A stretch of 64,000 nt of DNA from Solirubrobacterales bacterium. GTDB taxonomy: Bacteria; Actinomycetota; Thermoleophilia; Solirubrobacterales; Solirubrobacteraceae. The stretch spans positions 1 through 64,000 of the forward strand of contig DAHUYL010000130.1 of NCBI GenBank assembly GCA_027315255.1, given 5' to 3'. Below are positions 44,101-51,587 of this stretch, piece after piece. Under the pieces are notes generated by a model. That model searched no databases. It had not been told where the DNA came from and worked only from the letters and a program-made list of their open reading frames with translations. The position numbers were made by a program, and so were the translations under genes. The first letter of the stretch is position 1. Each line of letters opens with the position of its first letter.

Positions 44101-45450
44101 CGGCGCCGGGCCGCCCGTCGGTCCCTGGCCGATCATCGTCACGATCGCGTTTCCGTTGCAGGAGCCGACATCGGCCGCGACGACGTCCTCGGCGGCGTGA
44201 TAGATCCCGAGCTGGCTCGCGAAATCGTTGGTCAGCACCGGCCCGGTGACGCCATCGAGCTCGAACGGCGACCCCGTGACCGGCGTCAGCTGCCCGGCGC
44301 CGGTCGCCTGCTCGACCGACACCCAGTCGGCTGCGTAGAGGATGCAGCCGCAGCCACCCTGCCAGTAGTCGCCGGCGACGATTCCGACCCCGCCCGGGGT
44401 GGGCTTGCCCTGCACCTCGCCCGGCGCGAAGTACTCGGTCGCAAGGGACTGGATCTGCGTGTTGTCCGGCGCGATCTGAACCGGGCTGCCGGCCGCCAGC
44501 GAGTAGCCGCCGGTGCCGTTGCCGAGCAGGATCGACGCCTTGCCGTCGCCGAATCCGACGGCCAGGTCGTCGCCGTCGCCATCGCCGGCGTTGAAGTCGC
44601 CGGAGGTCATCGACTGCAGGTCGGTGAACGTGAAGCCGCCCCCGCAGCCGTTGGTCTCGCCGGTCGCGAACGGCGATCCGGTCGCCTCGCCGAAGCCGCC
44701 GTGCCCGTTGCCCAGGAGCACGTCGAGAACGTCGTTGGTCCCGTCGGCGACCGCGAGGTCGACGTGGTTGTTGGTGAGCGGGGCGAGCTGCGAGGCGACG
44801 ATGGCGCTCGGTCCGGCGGTGCAGCCACCGAGGGCTGGGAGTGAGATCGGCGACCCGGGTGCCTGCGTGAACGTCGGAGAGCCGGCCGGCGCGGACCCGT
44901 TGTCAAGGAACACCTGGACCTGCCCGCATGACTCCGCGACTGCGATGTCCGCGCTGCCGTCGCCGTTGAAGTCACCGGTCGCGATCGCATCCGGGGTGCA
45001 GTTCAGCGACAGCGTCGCCGGTGCGGGGGTGAAGCTGCCGTTCCCCGACCCGACCAGGATCGTGATCGTGGCGGCGAGCGCGTTGGCGACCACGAGGTCC
45101 GGGTTGGTGTCACTGCCGAACTGCGATGCGGCGATCGCATCGACGCCCGTCGAGAGCTGGATCGGCGAGCCGGGAGCCGGCGTGAAGTGGCCCAGGCCGT
45201 CGCCCAGCAGCACCGTGACCGTGCCGGACTCGTAATTGGTCAGCGCCACGTCGGCGTTCCCGTCGCTGTTGAAGTCGGCGGTCGTCATCGCCGTCGGGTA
45301 GAACAACGAGCTCGACGGCGAGATCGAGCTCGACGGGCCTGCGCTCAGCGGCGGACCCGCGGCGAGCGCCGGGGCAGGCGCCGCGAGCGCCAACAGCAGA
45401 CAGGCGATCAGCTCGGTCGAGAGCCGGACGGTTCGCGCGCGCGAGGTCAC
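41167..45450 (-). CDS. Giant secreted FG-GAP / IPT-TIG / Ig-like mosaic protein with a HELxE domain
   Basis: About 1,427 residues from GTG 45450, which overlaps the TGA of the upstream remnant. Signal peptide (about 1-30, 'LIACLLLALAAPAPALAAG'); FG-GAP/VCBS-type repeats ('TADFNSDGNADVALTNYESG', 'TGDFNGDGSADIAVAES') forming a propeller (about 35-400); an Fn3-like and an IPT/TIG domain (to about 660); a domain of about 290 residues with 'ITLSASHELDERITYDSNGW' and 'IADPCN', reminiscent of exordium/PHI-1 or metalloprotease-like 'SHELAEAxTDP' proteins; then putative-Ig and TIG domains and a helical C-terminus. Likely surface or matrix protein; catalytic activity is unproven. Confidence 0.85.
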   Translation of the reverse strand: MTSRARTVRLSTELIACLLLALAAPAPALAAGPPLSAGPSSSISPSSSLFYPTAMTTADFNSDGNADVALTNYESGTVTVLLGDGLGHFTPAPGSPIQLSTGVDAIAASQFGSDTNPDLVVANALAATITILVGSGNGSFTPAPATLSLNCTPDAIATGDFNGDGSADIAVAESCGQVQVFLDNGSAPAGSPTFTQAPGSPISLPALGGCTAGPSAIVASQLAPLTNNHVDLAVADGTNDVLDVLLGNGHGGFGEATGSPFATGETNGCGGGFTFTDLQSMTSGDFNAGDGDGDDLAVGFGDGKASILLGNGTGGYSLAAGSPVQIAPDNTQIQSLATEYFAPGEVQGKPTPGGVGIVAGDYWQGGCGCILYAADWVSVEQATGAGQLTPVTGSPFELDGVTGPVLTNDFASQLGIYHAAEDVVAADVGSCNGNAIVTMIGQGPTGGPAPPPTVFSGDGCPFSVPSATTGAVQNAGLTGATLTGTVAAGYGTPITGCEFQYGTGGFTASAPCSPPPADGGSLAVSAALSGLQAGQTYEYRLVVSDIAGSSSGSTQTFRTQGSLAPPPSVSGVNPIGGPATGAITVTLTGSGFTGATAVDFGSSPASSFTVGSDHQITAVAPAGSGAVNVTVTGPGGTSEARTNCLGSPTTAPCFNYLSPLVPASTSWQLSYGGGSVIVNPKIAIVLVGGWWCALPGQCARTTGDQAAREQAFDYLSDLQALIYTDYGPSSPYAQEIGSFGEWTGCLLFSGIGCSYDYVGEFSLLSASGSPYGVGMLPNESGTVTSNDLDAMSRSFGDPSNDSTVYLLAYAPSGAACGGGGSNNTIGSYQAAWVELCGMAPGDPLITLSASHELDERITYDSNGWYVSNVENSANQFGTAQIADPCNLRNDAGQTGYDNNLEPWLNQTRDSYGDTVAAIVVPTQKQSNFPWPGQCTVGPTSYAPVNSAIRRAGPLHARGLPPSQASTPGPEAFGRTAALARAVAPSGAGLLGFAQDGLPDATVGSGYAGSPGASGGTPPYTWHLVGGMLPPGLSLDEATGAVSGVPQQPGVWTFTIEVIDSTPARSGAAAPGSSTQSAQRMFALTVGAAPGSRPAITAVEGDHGLTTGGEVVEVNGSGFATGAQTNSFTFGRQPAGNVTCPTSVLCTMIVPAGPPGTVRVTATVAGRSSSPDAGDRFTYESVGALAVRNGELPDGQQGSAYRGSLAPFAFGGRSAYRWHLAGRALPAGLLLGQAGQLVGTPAMAGSYTFTAKVTDGSKPRRTATGRFRITITPANARLLVQAVRNAVAVALGRARRHSRGHLVELAARLSAALSRTAWVDDDHLSRRTGARAFEQLAQAASNLVGRRRPAGIDRAQATVLTARLTTAATAIAAVAINDVAGRRHTGGRVLVRARRELELGLRQTASHAPTAIADDARAWLEVEAVAGA

Positions 45451-46027
45451 CGGAGGACGAATCCGCGCGAGACCGGAGTCGGCTCCGTGCCGCCGGGTCC
45501 GATCGAGCGGACGTAGAAGGCGTAGCTGCCGGGCTTCAGGTGGGAGTAGGTTACGGTGCTTGGACCCGCGGTGCCCCTTGGGGTGCTCGGGGCCGGTGTG
45601 ACGCTTACTCGGCCCGTGCGCCGGGGTGGTGTTCTGAAGTGCGCACTGGAAGCTCGTGACCTCGCCCGTGGCCGCGAACCTGATCCTGACGCCGTGATCG
45701 CGTGCGAGCAGCTTGGCTGATTCGAGCAGGGCTCCGGGCACCGGCGGCGGCAGAGGCGCGGTCGTCGTCGTGGTCGTGGTCGCCAGCTTCGGCAGCGAGC
45801 CGGTGAGCATCACATCGGTGTCGTTGCTCGAGTCGACGTAGCTGCCGACGGACACGCACGCGCCGGGAGCGGTGCAGCCGAGCCCGTCGAGTCTGGTGTC
45901 CTCACTGCCCGTGGTGGTCGTGGCGTTGGCGGGGGGCGTGATCTCGCCGGACGGCCGCCAGCCGCCGCCCGACTCGCCGGCCGCCATCGCGAGCTGGTCG
46001 TTCTGGCTGTCGGAGTGGTAGCCGACG
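45447..46027 (-). pseudogene. 5'-truncated, frameshifted paralogue of the seven-repeat secreted protein
   Basis: The frame encodes 'GSEDTRLDGLGCTAPGACVS' and 'SLPKLATTTTTTTAPLPPP', clearly related to the end of the repeat domain of the intact gene at 51574 ('GSEDVQLDGLACTAPGACVA'). After 'FQCALQNTTP' the correct continuation is in another frame: 'RRTGRVSVTPAPSTPRGTAG' to 'GGTEPTPVSRGFVLR' and a TGA that overlaps the GTG of the next gene. The start and the first repeats are missing. One indel near 45620 restores a full C-terminal domain. Confidence 0.85.
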
Positions 46028-46223
46028 GGCTGATCGTCGCTCGTCACCGTCTCGTCACTGTCGGCATGCCCTGTCTCGATCTCCTCAGGCCGGCACTCCC
46101 AGCTCGATCCGCGATCCGCTCGACCGAAACGGCACCGACGCACCAGCGTCACCCGTCGCGCCTCACCAGCGGCGGTAGCATCGTGCCACCCAGCGCGGGA
46201 CCTCCGCAAGAGCGCTGGCCAAG

Positions 46224-46241
46224 CCCGTACAAGTCCGGACA
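46224..46241 (+). repeat. Left arm of an 18-bp inverted repeat flanking vapBC and the WD40 gene
   Basis: CCCGTACAAGTCCGGACA occurs here on the plus strand and, perfectly, as its reverse complement at 50968-50985. The two copies bracket the second vapBC pair and the nSTAND1-WD40 gene. It also lies upstream (in reading direction) of the truncated secreted-protein gene on the minus strand. No other feature is visible in 46028-46223. Confidence 0.65.
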
Positions 46242-46293
46242 GAACCGCTCCTCCGACGTCCAGCGGCCGTGGGGGCGTCGGGCCGGAGCTGCT

Positions 46294-46315
46294 GTAAGAC
46301 TGGTACGGTCCTTAC
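46294..46315 (+). promoter_or_regulatory. Promoter/operator of the second vapBC pair
   Basis: GTAAG (46294-46298), GTAC (46303-46306) and CTTAC (46311-46315) form a symmetric interrupted palindrome directly before the ATG. TACGGT (46304-46309) fits a -10 box six bases from the start codon, so the transcript is probably leaderless and the palindrome an autoregulatory site for the AbrB-fold antitoxin. Confidence 0.5.
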
Positions 46316-46546
46316 ATGCGCGTAACGTCCAAGGGTCAGATCACGATTCCGCGGGAGCTTCGCGACCGCTTCGACCTTGGACCGGGCGCCGAGGTGGAGG
46401 TCGTCGCAGCCGAAGGCGGCGCGCTCGTGCGACCCACCCGAGCGGTCGAAGCCGGCCGGCGACTGGTCGAGCAGCTCCGCGACCGCGCGGACGGCGGCCT
46501 CAGTGCCGAGGAGGTCCTTCGGCTGACACGTGGCGAAGCGGATTGA
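46316..46546 (+). CDS. vapB: AbrB/SpoVT-fold antitoxin
   Basis: A 76-residue antitoxin with the swapped-hairpin AbrB signature 'MRVTSKGQITIPRELRDRF' followed by 'LGPGAEVEVVAAEGGALVRP' and an acidic-basic tail ending in 'EEVLRLTRGEAD'. The TGA overlaps the TTG start of the toxin. It should dimerise, bind its own promoter and neutralise the adjacent PIN toxin. Confidence 0.93.
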   Translation: MRVTSKGQITIPRELRDRFDLGPGAEVEVVAAEGGALVRPTRAVEAGRRLVEQLRDRADGGLSAEEVLRLTRGEAD

Positions 46547-46956
46547 CCACGCTGATCGATACGAGCGTCCTGCTCGACATCGTGGCGCCGTCTGAATGGC
46601 GCCCCTGGTCGGAGCAGCAGTTGATCGAAGCAGCCGCGCGCGGGCCGCTGGCGATCAACCAGATCATCTCGGCAGAGCTGTCGGCAGGCTTCGCTTCGCA
46701 GGAGGCATTCGAGCGTGCGCTGCAGGGCGTCGGTCTGCTGCGTCTGAACCTTCCCTGGGCTTCTGCATGGCTCGCCTCACGCGCGTTCCTCGCCTACCGT
46801 CGCGGACGCGGCACGCGGACGGCACCACTGCCGGACTTCTTCATCGGCGCGCACGCCGAGGCAGCCGGGCTGCCGCTGCTGACACGCGACCCGGCTCGGA
46901 TCAGGACCTACTTCCCCGCCGTCGACGTGATTGCTCCGCCCGGCGTGCCGGACTGA
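46543..46956 (+). CDS. vapC: PIN-domain toxin, VapC family
   Basis: A 137-residue RNase toxin starting at TTG 46543, which overlaps the antitoxin stop (TTGA). PIN acidic residues: Asp in 'LIDTSVLLDI', Glu in 'IISAELSAGF', Asp in 'PLPDFFIGAHAEAAG' and Asp in 'LLTRDPARIRTYFP'. It forms a complete type II toxin-antitoxin pair with the AbrB-like protein and sits about 110 bases before the WD40 gene. Confidence 0.93.
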   Translation: MTTLIDTSVLLDIVAPSEWRPWSEQQLIEAAARGPLAINQIISAELSAGFASQEAFERALQGVGLLRLNLPWASAWLASRAFLAYRRGRGTRTAPLPDFFIGAHAEAAGLPLLTRDPARIRTYFPAVDVIAPPGVPD

Positions 46957-47065
46957 TCGCCTTCGCCCTGACTGAGCACCTCGCGCCCTGACGGAGCGCC
47001 CGCCAGGTCTACGGGGCAGCGCTTGCTCGGCCCCGGCCTGACCGATTGATTAATGTCTGCGCGCG

Positions 47066-50000
47066 ATGCGCTCAGAGCGACCATCGCCTGGGGTTCCCGA
47101 CAGCATCGAGACTCGCGCTGACCTGGCCCAGGAGTTGACGGCTCTTCGAGTCCGGTCGGGTTTGACGATCCGCGCGCTCGCCCAGCGGGTTGGCGTTCCG
47201 TCCGCCACCGTCGGCGGCTATTTCAGCGGCCGGCACCTCCCCGGTCCTGCGCAGCACGAGCTGTTCTGTTCGCTGTTGCGCGAGTGCGACGTGGCCGAGG
47301 CGATGATCGGCGGCTGGGTCGAGGCGCTCGCGCGGGTGCGTGTCAGCTCCGACGGACGCGTCGGTCGGATCCCGTCGCCGTATCGCGGTCTCGAGCCGTT
47401 CGAGGTGGCGGACGCGGAACTGTTCTTCGGCCGTGAGGGGGTCAGCGACGAGGTTCTCGCTCGATTGCGGCAGCTGACCCGGCCGGCGGTCAGCCCCGGG
47501 CAGCCTGGTCTGCTGCTGGTGCTCGGACCCTCCGGATCGGGGAAGTCGTCGCTGCTGCGGGCCGGGGTGGCGGCGAGCGTCGAGGCCGGTGCGCTCGACG
47601 ACGAGCGCAGGAGGTGGTCAGCTGCGGTGATCACCCCGGGCGAGGCACCGGCGGAGGTGCTGCGTGCGTGCCAGTCGCAGCTGGATGGAGACCCCCGGGT
47701 GATCGTCGTCGATCAGCTGGAGGAGGCGTTCGCGGCTGAGCGTGGCGAGCGGCGGCGGTTCTTCGAGGGACTGGCCGGGCTGCACGCTCCCCAGAGCCTC
47801 GTCGTCGCCGGCCTGCGGACGGACTTCTTCGAGGCGGCGCTGGGCGAGCCTCTGCTCGTATCGGCGTTCCGCCGAGGTGCGCACGTGCTCCTGGGTCCGA
47901 TGACGACCGAGGAACTGCGCCGTGCGATCGTCGAGCCCGCGCGACTGGTGGGCGTCCACGTCGAGGACGGGCTGGTCGACATGCTGCTTGCCGATCTCGC
48001 TCCCGGCAACCCGACCGGCTTCGCGCATGAGCCGGGTGCGCTGCCGCTGCTCTCGTTTGCGCTGCTCGCGACGTGGGAGCGCGCGCAGCGCAACCAGCTC
48101 GCGATCGCCGATTACCGTGAGGCAGGGGGGCTGCGTGGTGCGGTCAGCCTGCGCGCTGAGGAGCTCTACACGCAGCTCAGCCCGCACGAGCAGGAACTCG
48201 CCCGCCGCATCTTCTACAGGCTGGTCCGGGTTCAGGACGACGCTCCCTTGACCCGTCGGAGGGTCGCCCGGGACGAGCTCGACCAGCTCGCCTCCGCCTA
48301 CGAACCGGACCATTCCGCCAACGGGTCCGGGGGCGTGCTCGACCGGTTCGTCGCCGCTCGTCTGGTGACCGTCGACGCAGGGACGGTCGAACTGAGCCAC
48401 GAGGCGCTGCTGACCGCCTGGCCGCGTCTCGCAGACTGGCTGGAGCGCGACCGCCAGAGCTTGCGCCTGCACCAGCAGATCACCGATGCGGCAAATGCCT
48501 GGGTCGAGTCCGGTCGGGACCCGTCGCTGCTGCTCCGCGGCAACCGGCTCCAGGCAAGCTCCGAGTGGGCCGCCGACGGCGTTCACGCCGCTGGCTTGAA
48601 CGCGGTCGAGCGCGAGTTCCTGGACTCGAGCCGAGCGCTGGCGGAGCGCGAGCGCCAGGCTGCTCGCAGGCGCACCCGCCGCATGCAGCAGCTGCTGGGG
48701 CTGGTCGCCGTGCTCGCGATTGCGGCGTCGATCCTCGCGGTCGTTGCCTTCAACGCGCAGCAGAACGCAGCCGAGGCTCGCGACCATGCCCTCTCTCGCC
48801 AGGTCGCGATCGAGGCCGGCGAGCTCGAGCCGACGGATCCCGCACTCGCGATGCAGCTGGCGCTCGCGGCGTACCGGATCTCCCCGACCAGGCTGGCAAC
48901 CTCGTCGCTGCTCGACACCTCCGCATCCGAGATGCCCACACGGCTGCTCGGACCCACCGGGCCGACGTCGGCAGCGCTCAGCGCTGACGGACCGGAGCTC
49001 GCGGTCGCGCACTCCGCGACCAATCAGGTCTCGCTCTACGGGCTGTCGGGCGCTCGGCCGGCGCTACTGGGGACAGCGTCGACGGGCCCGGCGTCGAGTC
49101 AGCTGTTCACGGTCGCGCTGAGCCCGAACGGCCGCCTGCTGGCCGCGGGTGGCACCGGCAAGCAGGTCGTCGTGTGGAGCGTGGCGGCGCCGCGAGATCC
49201 GACGAGGCTCGCGATGCTGAGCGGCTTCACCGGAACCGTCAACGGAGTCACGTTCAGCCCCGACGGCCGGCTGCTGGCCGCGGCCGGGAGCGACGGCACG
49301 GTCCGCGAGTGGCCGGTCGGAACGCCGTTCGATCCGGCCGGGCAGGTCGTGCTGACTGCGCCTGGGCGCTCGGGTCTGCAAGCGCTGGCCTACAGCCCCG
49401 ACGGCGACACGCTGGCGGCAGTCAGCAGCGGGGGGAGCCTTTTCATCTGGCGGCTCGGCGGCGGCCTTCGCCCGGTGATCACACGCTCCGTGGCAGCGAG
49501 CACGCTCACGTCGGTCGCCTACAGCCCGAACGGGCGCACGCTGGCCGTCGGCGCTCAGGACGGGAACGTGTACCTGTTCCGGATCGGCGCCGGTGGTGCG
49601 CTCCAGACCGAGCATCCGCCGCTCGGGGGCTTCACGAGCTGGGTGGACTCGCTCGCGTTCAGCCCTGACGGCCGCTACCTGGCCGCCGGTGACTCGGACA
49701 GCACGCTGCGGATCTGGTCCGCCACCAGCTGGTCGCACGTCGCGACGCTCGTGCACACCGCTCCGGTGACCGGGATCATGTTCACGCCCGACGGGCAGAG
49801 GCTCGTCACGGTCGACGAGGACGGCACGACTCGAATCTGGTCGTTCCCACCACCCGCTGCGGTCCGCGAGCCGGGCAGCGTCTACACGATCGACTACACC
49901 GCCAGTGGCAATGAGCTGGCCGCTGTCAGTGGCGGTCCGCAGGGCAACGTCGATCTCTGGAACGTGTCTGACCCCTGGAGCCCGCTGCACGTCGCCGCGG

Positions 50001-50908
50001 TGGACATGCCTCGCGCGTTCGGTCCCGCCGCCGGAGTCGAGGCGTTCAGCCCCGACGGCAAGCTCCTGGCGGTCGGGAACGTCGCCGCCAAGGTACGCCT
50101 CGTCGACTTGGCCGATCCGCAGCACCCGCGGCTGGTCGGTGGCGTGATCTCCGGCGCCACCCCGCTGATCGAGCAGCTCGGCTTCTCACCCGACATGAAG
50201 CTGATGTCGGTCGGTGATGACGCGGGCAAGATCCTGCTCTGGAACATCGCCGATCCCGCCCACCCGATCGCGCTCCCGACGCTGAACGCCGACGGCCGCT
50301 CGAGCCAGGTGTTCGGCGTCGCCTACAGCGCCAACGGCAAGCTGCTCGCCGCTGCCTGCGCGGACCAGCGGGTCGGCCTGTGGGACATCGCCACCCCGAG
50401 CCACCCCAAGCTGCTGGCGGTGCTCGGCGGCTTCGCCAGCTACGTCTACACCGTCGCCTTCACCCCCAACAGCCGTACCCTGATCGCCGGCAGCGCCGAT
50501 GACACGCTCCGGCTGTGGGACATCAGCGACCCGGCGCACCCGCGCCTGCTCGGACACCCGCTCACCGGTCCGACCAGCACCGTCTACGACGTCGCCACCA
50601 GCCCCGACGGAAGCACGCTCGCCGCCGGCACCACAGGTCAGGACGTATGGCTGTGGAACATCAGGAATCCTGCGCACCCGGTCGAGATCGCCGACCTCAA
50701 GGCAGCTTCCGGCCAGGTCTTCGACGTCACCTTCAGCCCGAACGACAGCACCCTGGTCGCCAGTGGCGGCGACCAGACCCTTCACTACTGGGACTACCGC
50801 CCGGCGCAGGTCGCCGCCCGGATCTGCACGCTCGCCGGCACGCCGATCACCCGCTCGGAGTGGACGCAGTACATCCAGGGCGCTCCGTACCACCCGCCCT
50901 GCCGCTGA
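47066..50908 (+). CDS. HTH-nSTAND1-TM-WD40 signalling ATPase
   Basis: A 1,280-residue protein. Order: Xre-like helix-turn-helix (about 20-75, 'LTIRALAQRVGVPSATVGGY'); nSTAND1 NTPase opening with 'YRGLEPFEVADAELFFGRE', Walker A 'GPSGSGKSS' (154-162) and Walker B 'VIVVDQLEEAF'; a membrane helix near 540-562; and 14 WD40-type repeats (about 630-1240; for example 'VTFSPDGRLLAAAGSDGTV'), enough for two seven-bladed propellers. The tail ending 'SEWTQYIQGAPYHPPCR' is characteristic of actinobacterial members. STAND proteins oligomerise on ligand sensing. No effector domain other than the HTH is visible. It may be defence or signalling related. Confidence 0.93.
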   Translation: MRSERPSPGVPDSIETRADLAQELTALRVRSGLTIRALAQRVGVPSATVGGYFSGRHLPGPAQHELFCSLLRECDVAEAMIGGWVEALARVRVSSDGRVGRIPSPYRGLEPFEVADAELFFGREGVSDEVLARLRQLTRPAVSPGQPGLLLVLGPSGSGKSSLLRAGVAASVEAGALDDERRRWSAAVITPGEAPAEVLRACQSQLDGDPRVIVVDQLEEAFAAERGERRRFFEGLAGLHAPQSLVVAGLRTDFFEAALGEPLLVSAFRRGAHVLLGPMTTEELRRAIVEPARLVGVHVEDGLVDMLLADLAPGNPTGFAHEPGALPLLSFALLATWERAQRNQLAIADYREAGGLRGAVSLRAEELYTQLSPHEQELARRIFYRLVRVQDDAPLTRRRVARDELDQLASAYEPDHSANGSGGVLDRFVAARLVTVDAGTVELSHEALLTAWPRLADWLERDRQSLRLHQQITDAANAWVESGRDPSLLLRGNRLQASSEWAADGVHAAGLNAVEREFLDSSRALAERERQAARRRTRRMQQLLGLVAVLAIAASILAVVAFNAQQNAAEARDHALSRQVAIEAGELEPTDPALAMQLALAAYRISPTRLATSSLLDTSASEMPTRLLGPTGPTSAALSADGPELAVAHSATNQVSLYGLSGARPALLGTASTGPASSQLFTVALSPNGRLLAAGGTGKQVVVWSVAAPRDPTRLAMLSGFTGTVNGVTFSPDGRLLAAAGSDGTVREWPVGTPFDPAGQVVLTAPGRSGLQALAYSPDGDTLAAVSSGGSLFIWRLGGGLRPVITRSVAASTLTSVAYSPNGRTLAVGAQDGNVYLFRIGAGGALQTEHPPLGGFTSWVDSLAFSPDGRYLAAGDSDSTLRIWSATSWSHVATLVHTAPVTGIMFTPDGQRLVTVDEDGTTRIWSFPPPAAVREPGSVYTIDYTASGNELAAVSGGPQGNVDLWNVSDPWSPLHVAAVDMPRAFGPAAGVEAFSPDGKLLAVGNVAAKVRLVDLADPQHPRLVGGVISGATPLIEQLGFSPDMKLMSVGDDAGKILLWNIADPAHPIALPTLNADGRSSQVFGVAYSANGKLLAAACADQRVGLWDIATPSHPKLLAVLGGFASYVYTVAFTPNSRTLIAGSADDTLRLWDISDPAHPRLLGHPLTGPTSTVYDVATSPDGSTLAAGTTGQDVWLWNIRNPAHPVEIADLKAASGQVFDVTFSPNDSTLVASGGDQTLHYWDYRPAQVAARICTLAGTPITRSEWTQYIQGAPYHPPCR

Positions 50909-50967
50909 AGCGGTCACGCGGGCGGGCTGCCCTGGCGAAGGCAAGGCGCCCGTCGAGCTCGGGTCCT

Positions 50968-50985
50968 TGTCCGGACTTGTACGGG
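50968..50985 (-). repeat. Right arm of the 18-bp inverted repeat
   Basis: TGTCCGGACTTGTACGGG on the plus strand is the exact reverse complement of 46224-46241. It lies 60 bases upstream of the secreted-protein gene at 51045. Because the left copy is also upstream of a paralogue of that transcription unit, it may be a conserved promoter element rather than a recombination site. Confidence 0.65.
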
Positions 50986-51044
50986 TAAGGGTCGGGGCTA
51001 TTGCCGGCGCCCGCCGGGCCAGGAATCATCCGAGCCGGGAAGAC

Positions 51045-51587
51045 ATGTCGCGAGCACGTGCATTACCACGCGCCGTCTCGGCATCGGCCGCTGCGGTATC
51101 GACGCTCCTGCTGATCGCCGCCGGTGCGGCCGGCGCAGCCGGCTCGGGCGCCCGCCGGCGGTTTTTTTCCGGCAGTGGCACGGAGTACTTCAACAATGGG
51201 CCGAGGTGGATGCTCGCGCCTGAGCGGTCGCGGATCACGTTCGACGAGCTGTCGGGCCCGAGCAGGTTGCTGAGCTTCCTGGCGACCTACTCGTACTACT
51301 GCGGCTCCTCGACGTCGTCGCTCACGTGGAAGTCGATTCCGGTGATGCCGAGTGGACGCTTTCACGTGCGAGCCCGTTTCGTGGCCCGCCTCTCAACTGG
51401 CCGGGTGACGGGGTACGACTACGTCACGATCTGGGGCCGTGTCAGCGGCTCTGGGAAGGCGGCGGCGGTGTCCGTCCTGGTCGATTTCGTGTACGCCGGC
51501 AAGCACGTCGCCGATCCATACGGGACCAGGCTGCAGTCCGCGACGGCCGCGTGCGAGACGCTCGTGAAGGGCAGTGCGGGTGCGTGA
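51045..51587 (+). CDS. Small secreted protein of unknown function
   Basis: A 180-residue exported protein: signal peptide (about 1-35, 'AAAVSTLLLIAAGAAGAAG'), then a beta-rich domain with aromatic residues ('TYSYYCGSSTSSLTWKSIPV', 'FHVRARFVARLSTGRVTGY') and two cysteines, one near the end ('ATAACETLVKG'). It overlaps the next gene by 14 bases, forming an operon with the seven-repeat protein. Family not recognised. Confidence 0.8.
   Translation: MSRARALPRAVSASAAAVSTLLLIAAGAAGAAGSGARRRFFSGSGTEYFNNGPRWMLAPERSRITFDELSGPSRLLSFLATYSYYCGSSTSSLTWKSIPVMPSGRFHVRARFVARLSTGRVTGYDYVTIWGRVSGSGKAAAVSVLVDFVYAGKHVADPYGTRLQSATAACETLVKGSAGA

Noticed and set aside
41167-46209. A single 1,680-codon frame as one protein
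   Set aside because: The first part is a frameshifted remnant of another gene, and a signal peptide plus a GTGA overlap place the real start at 45450.
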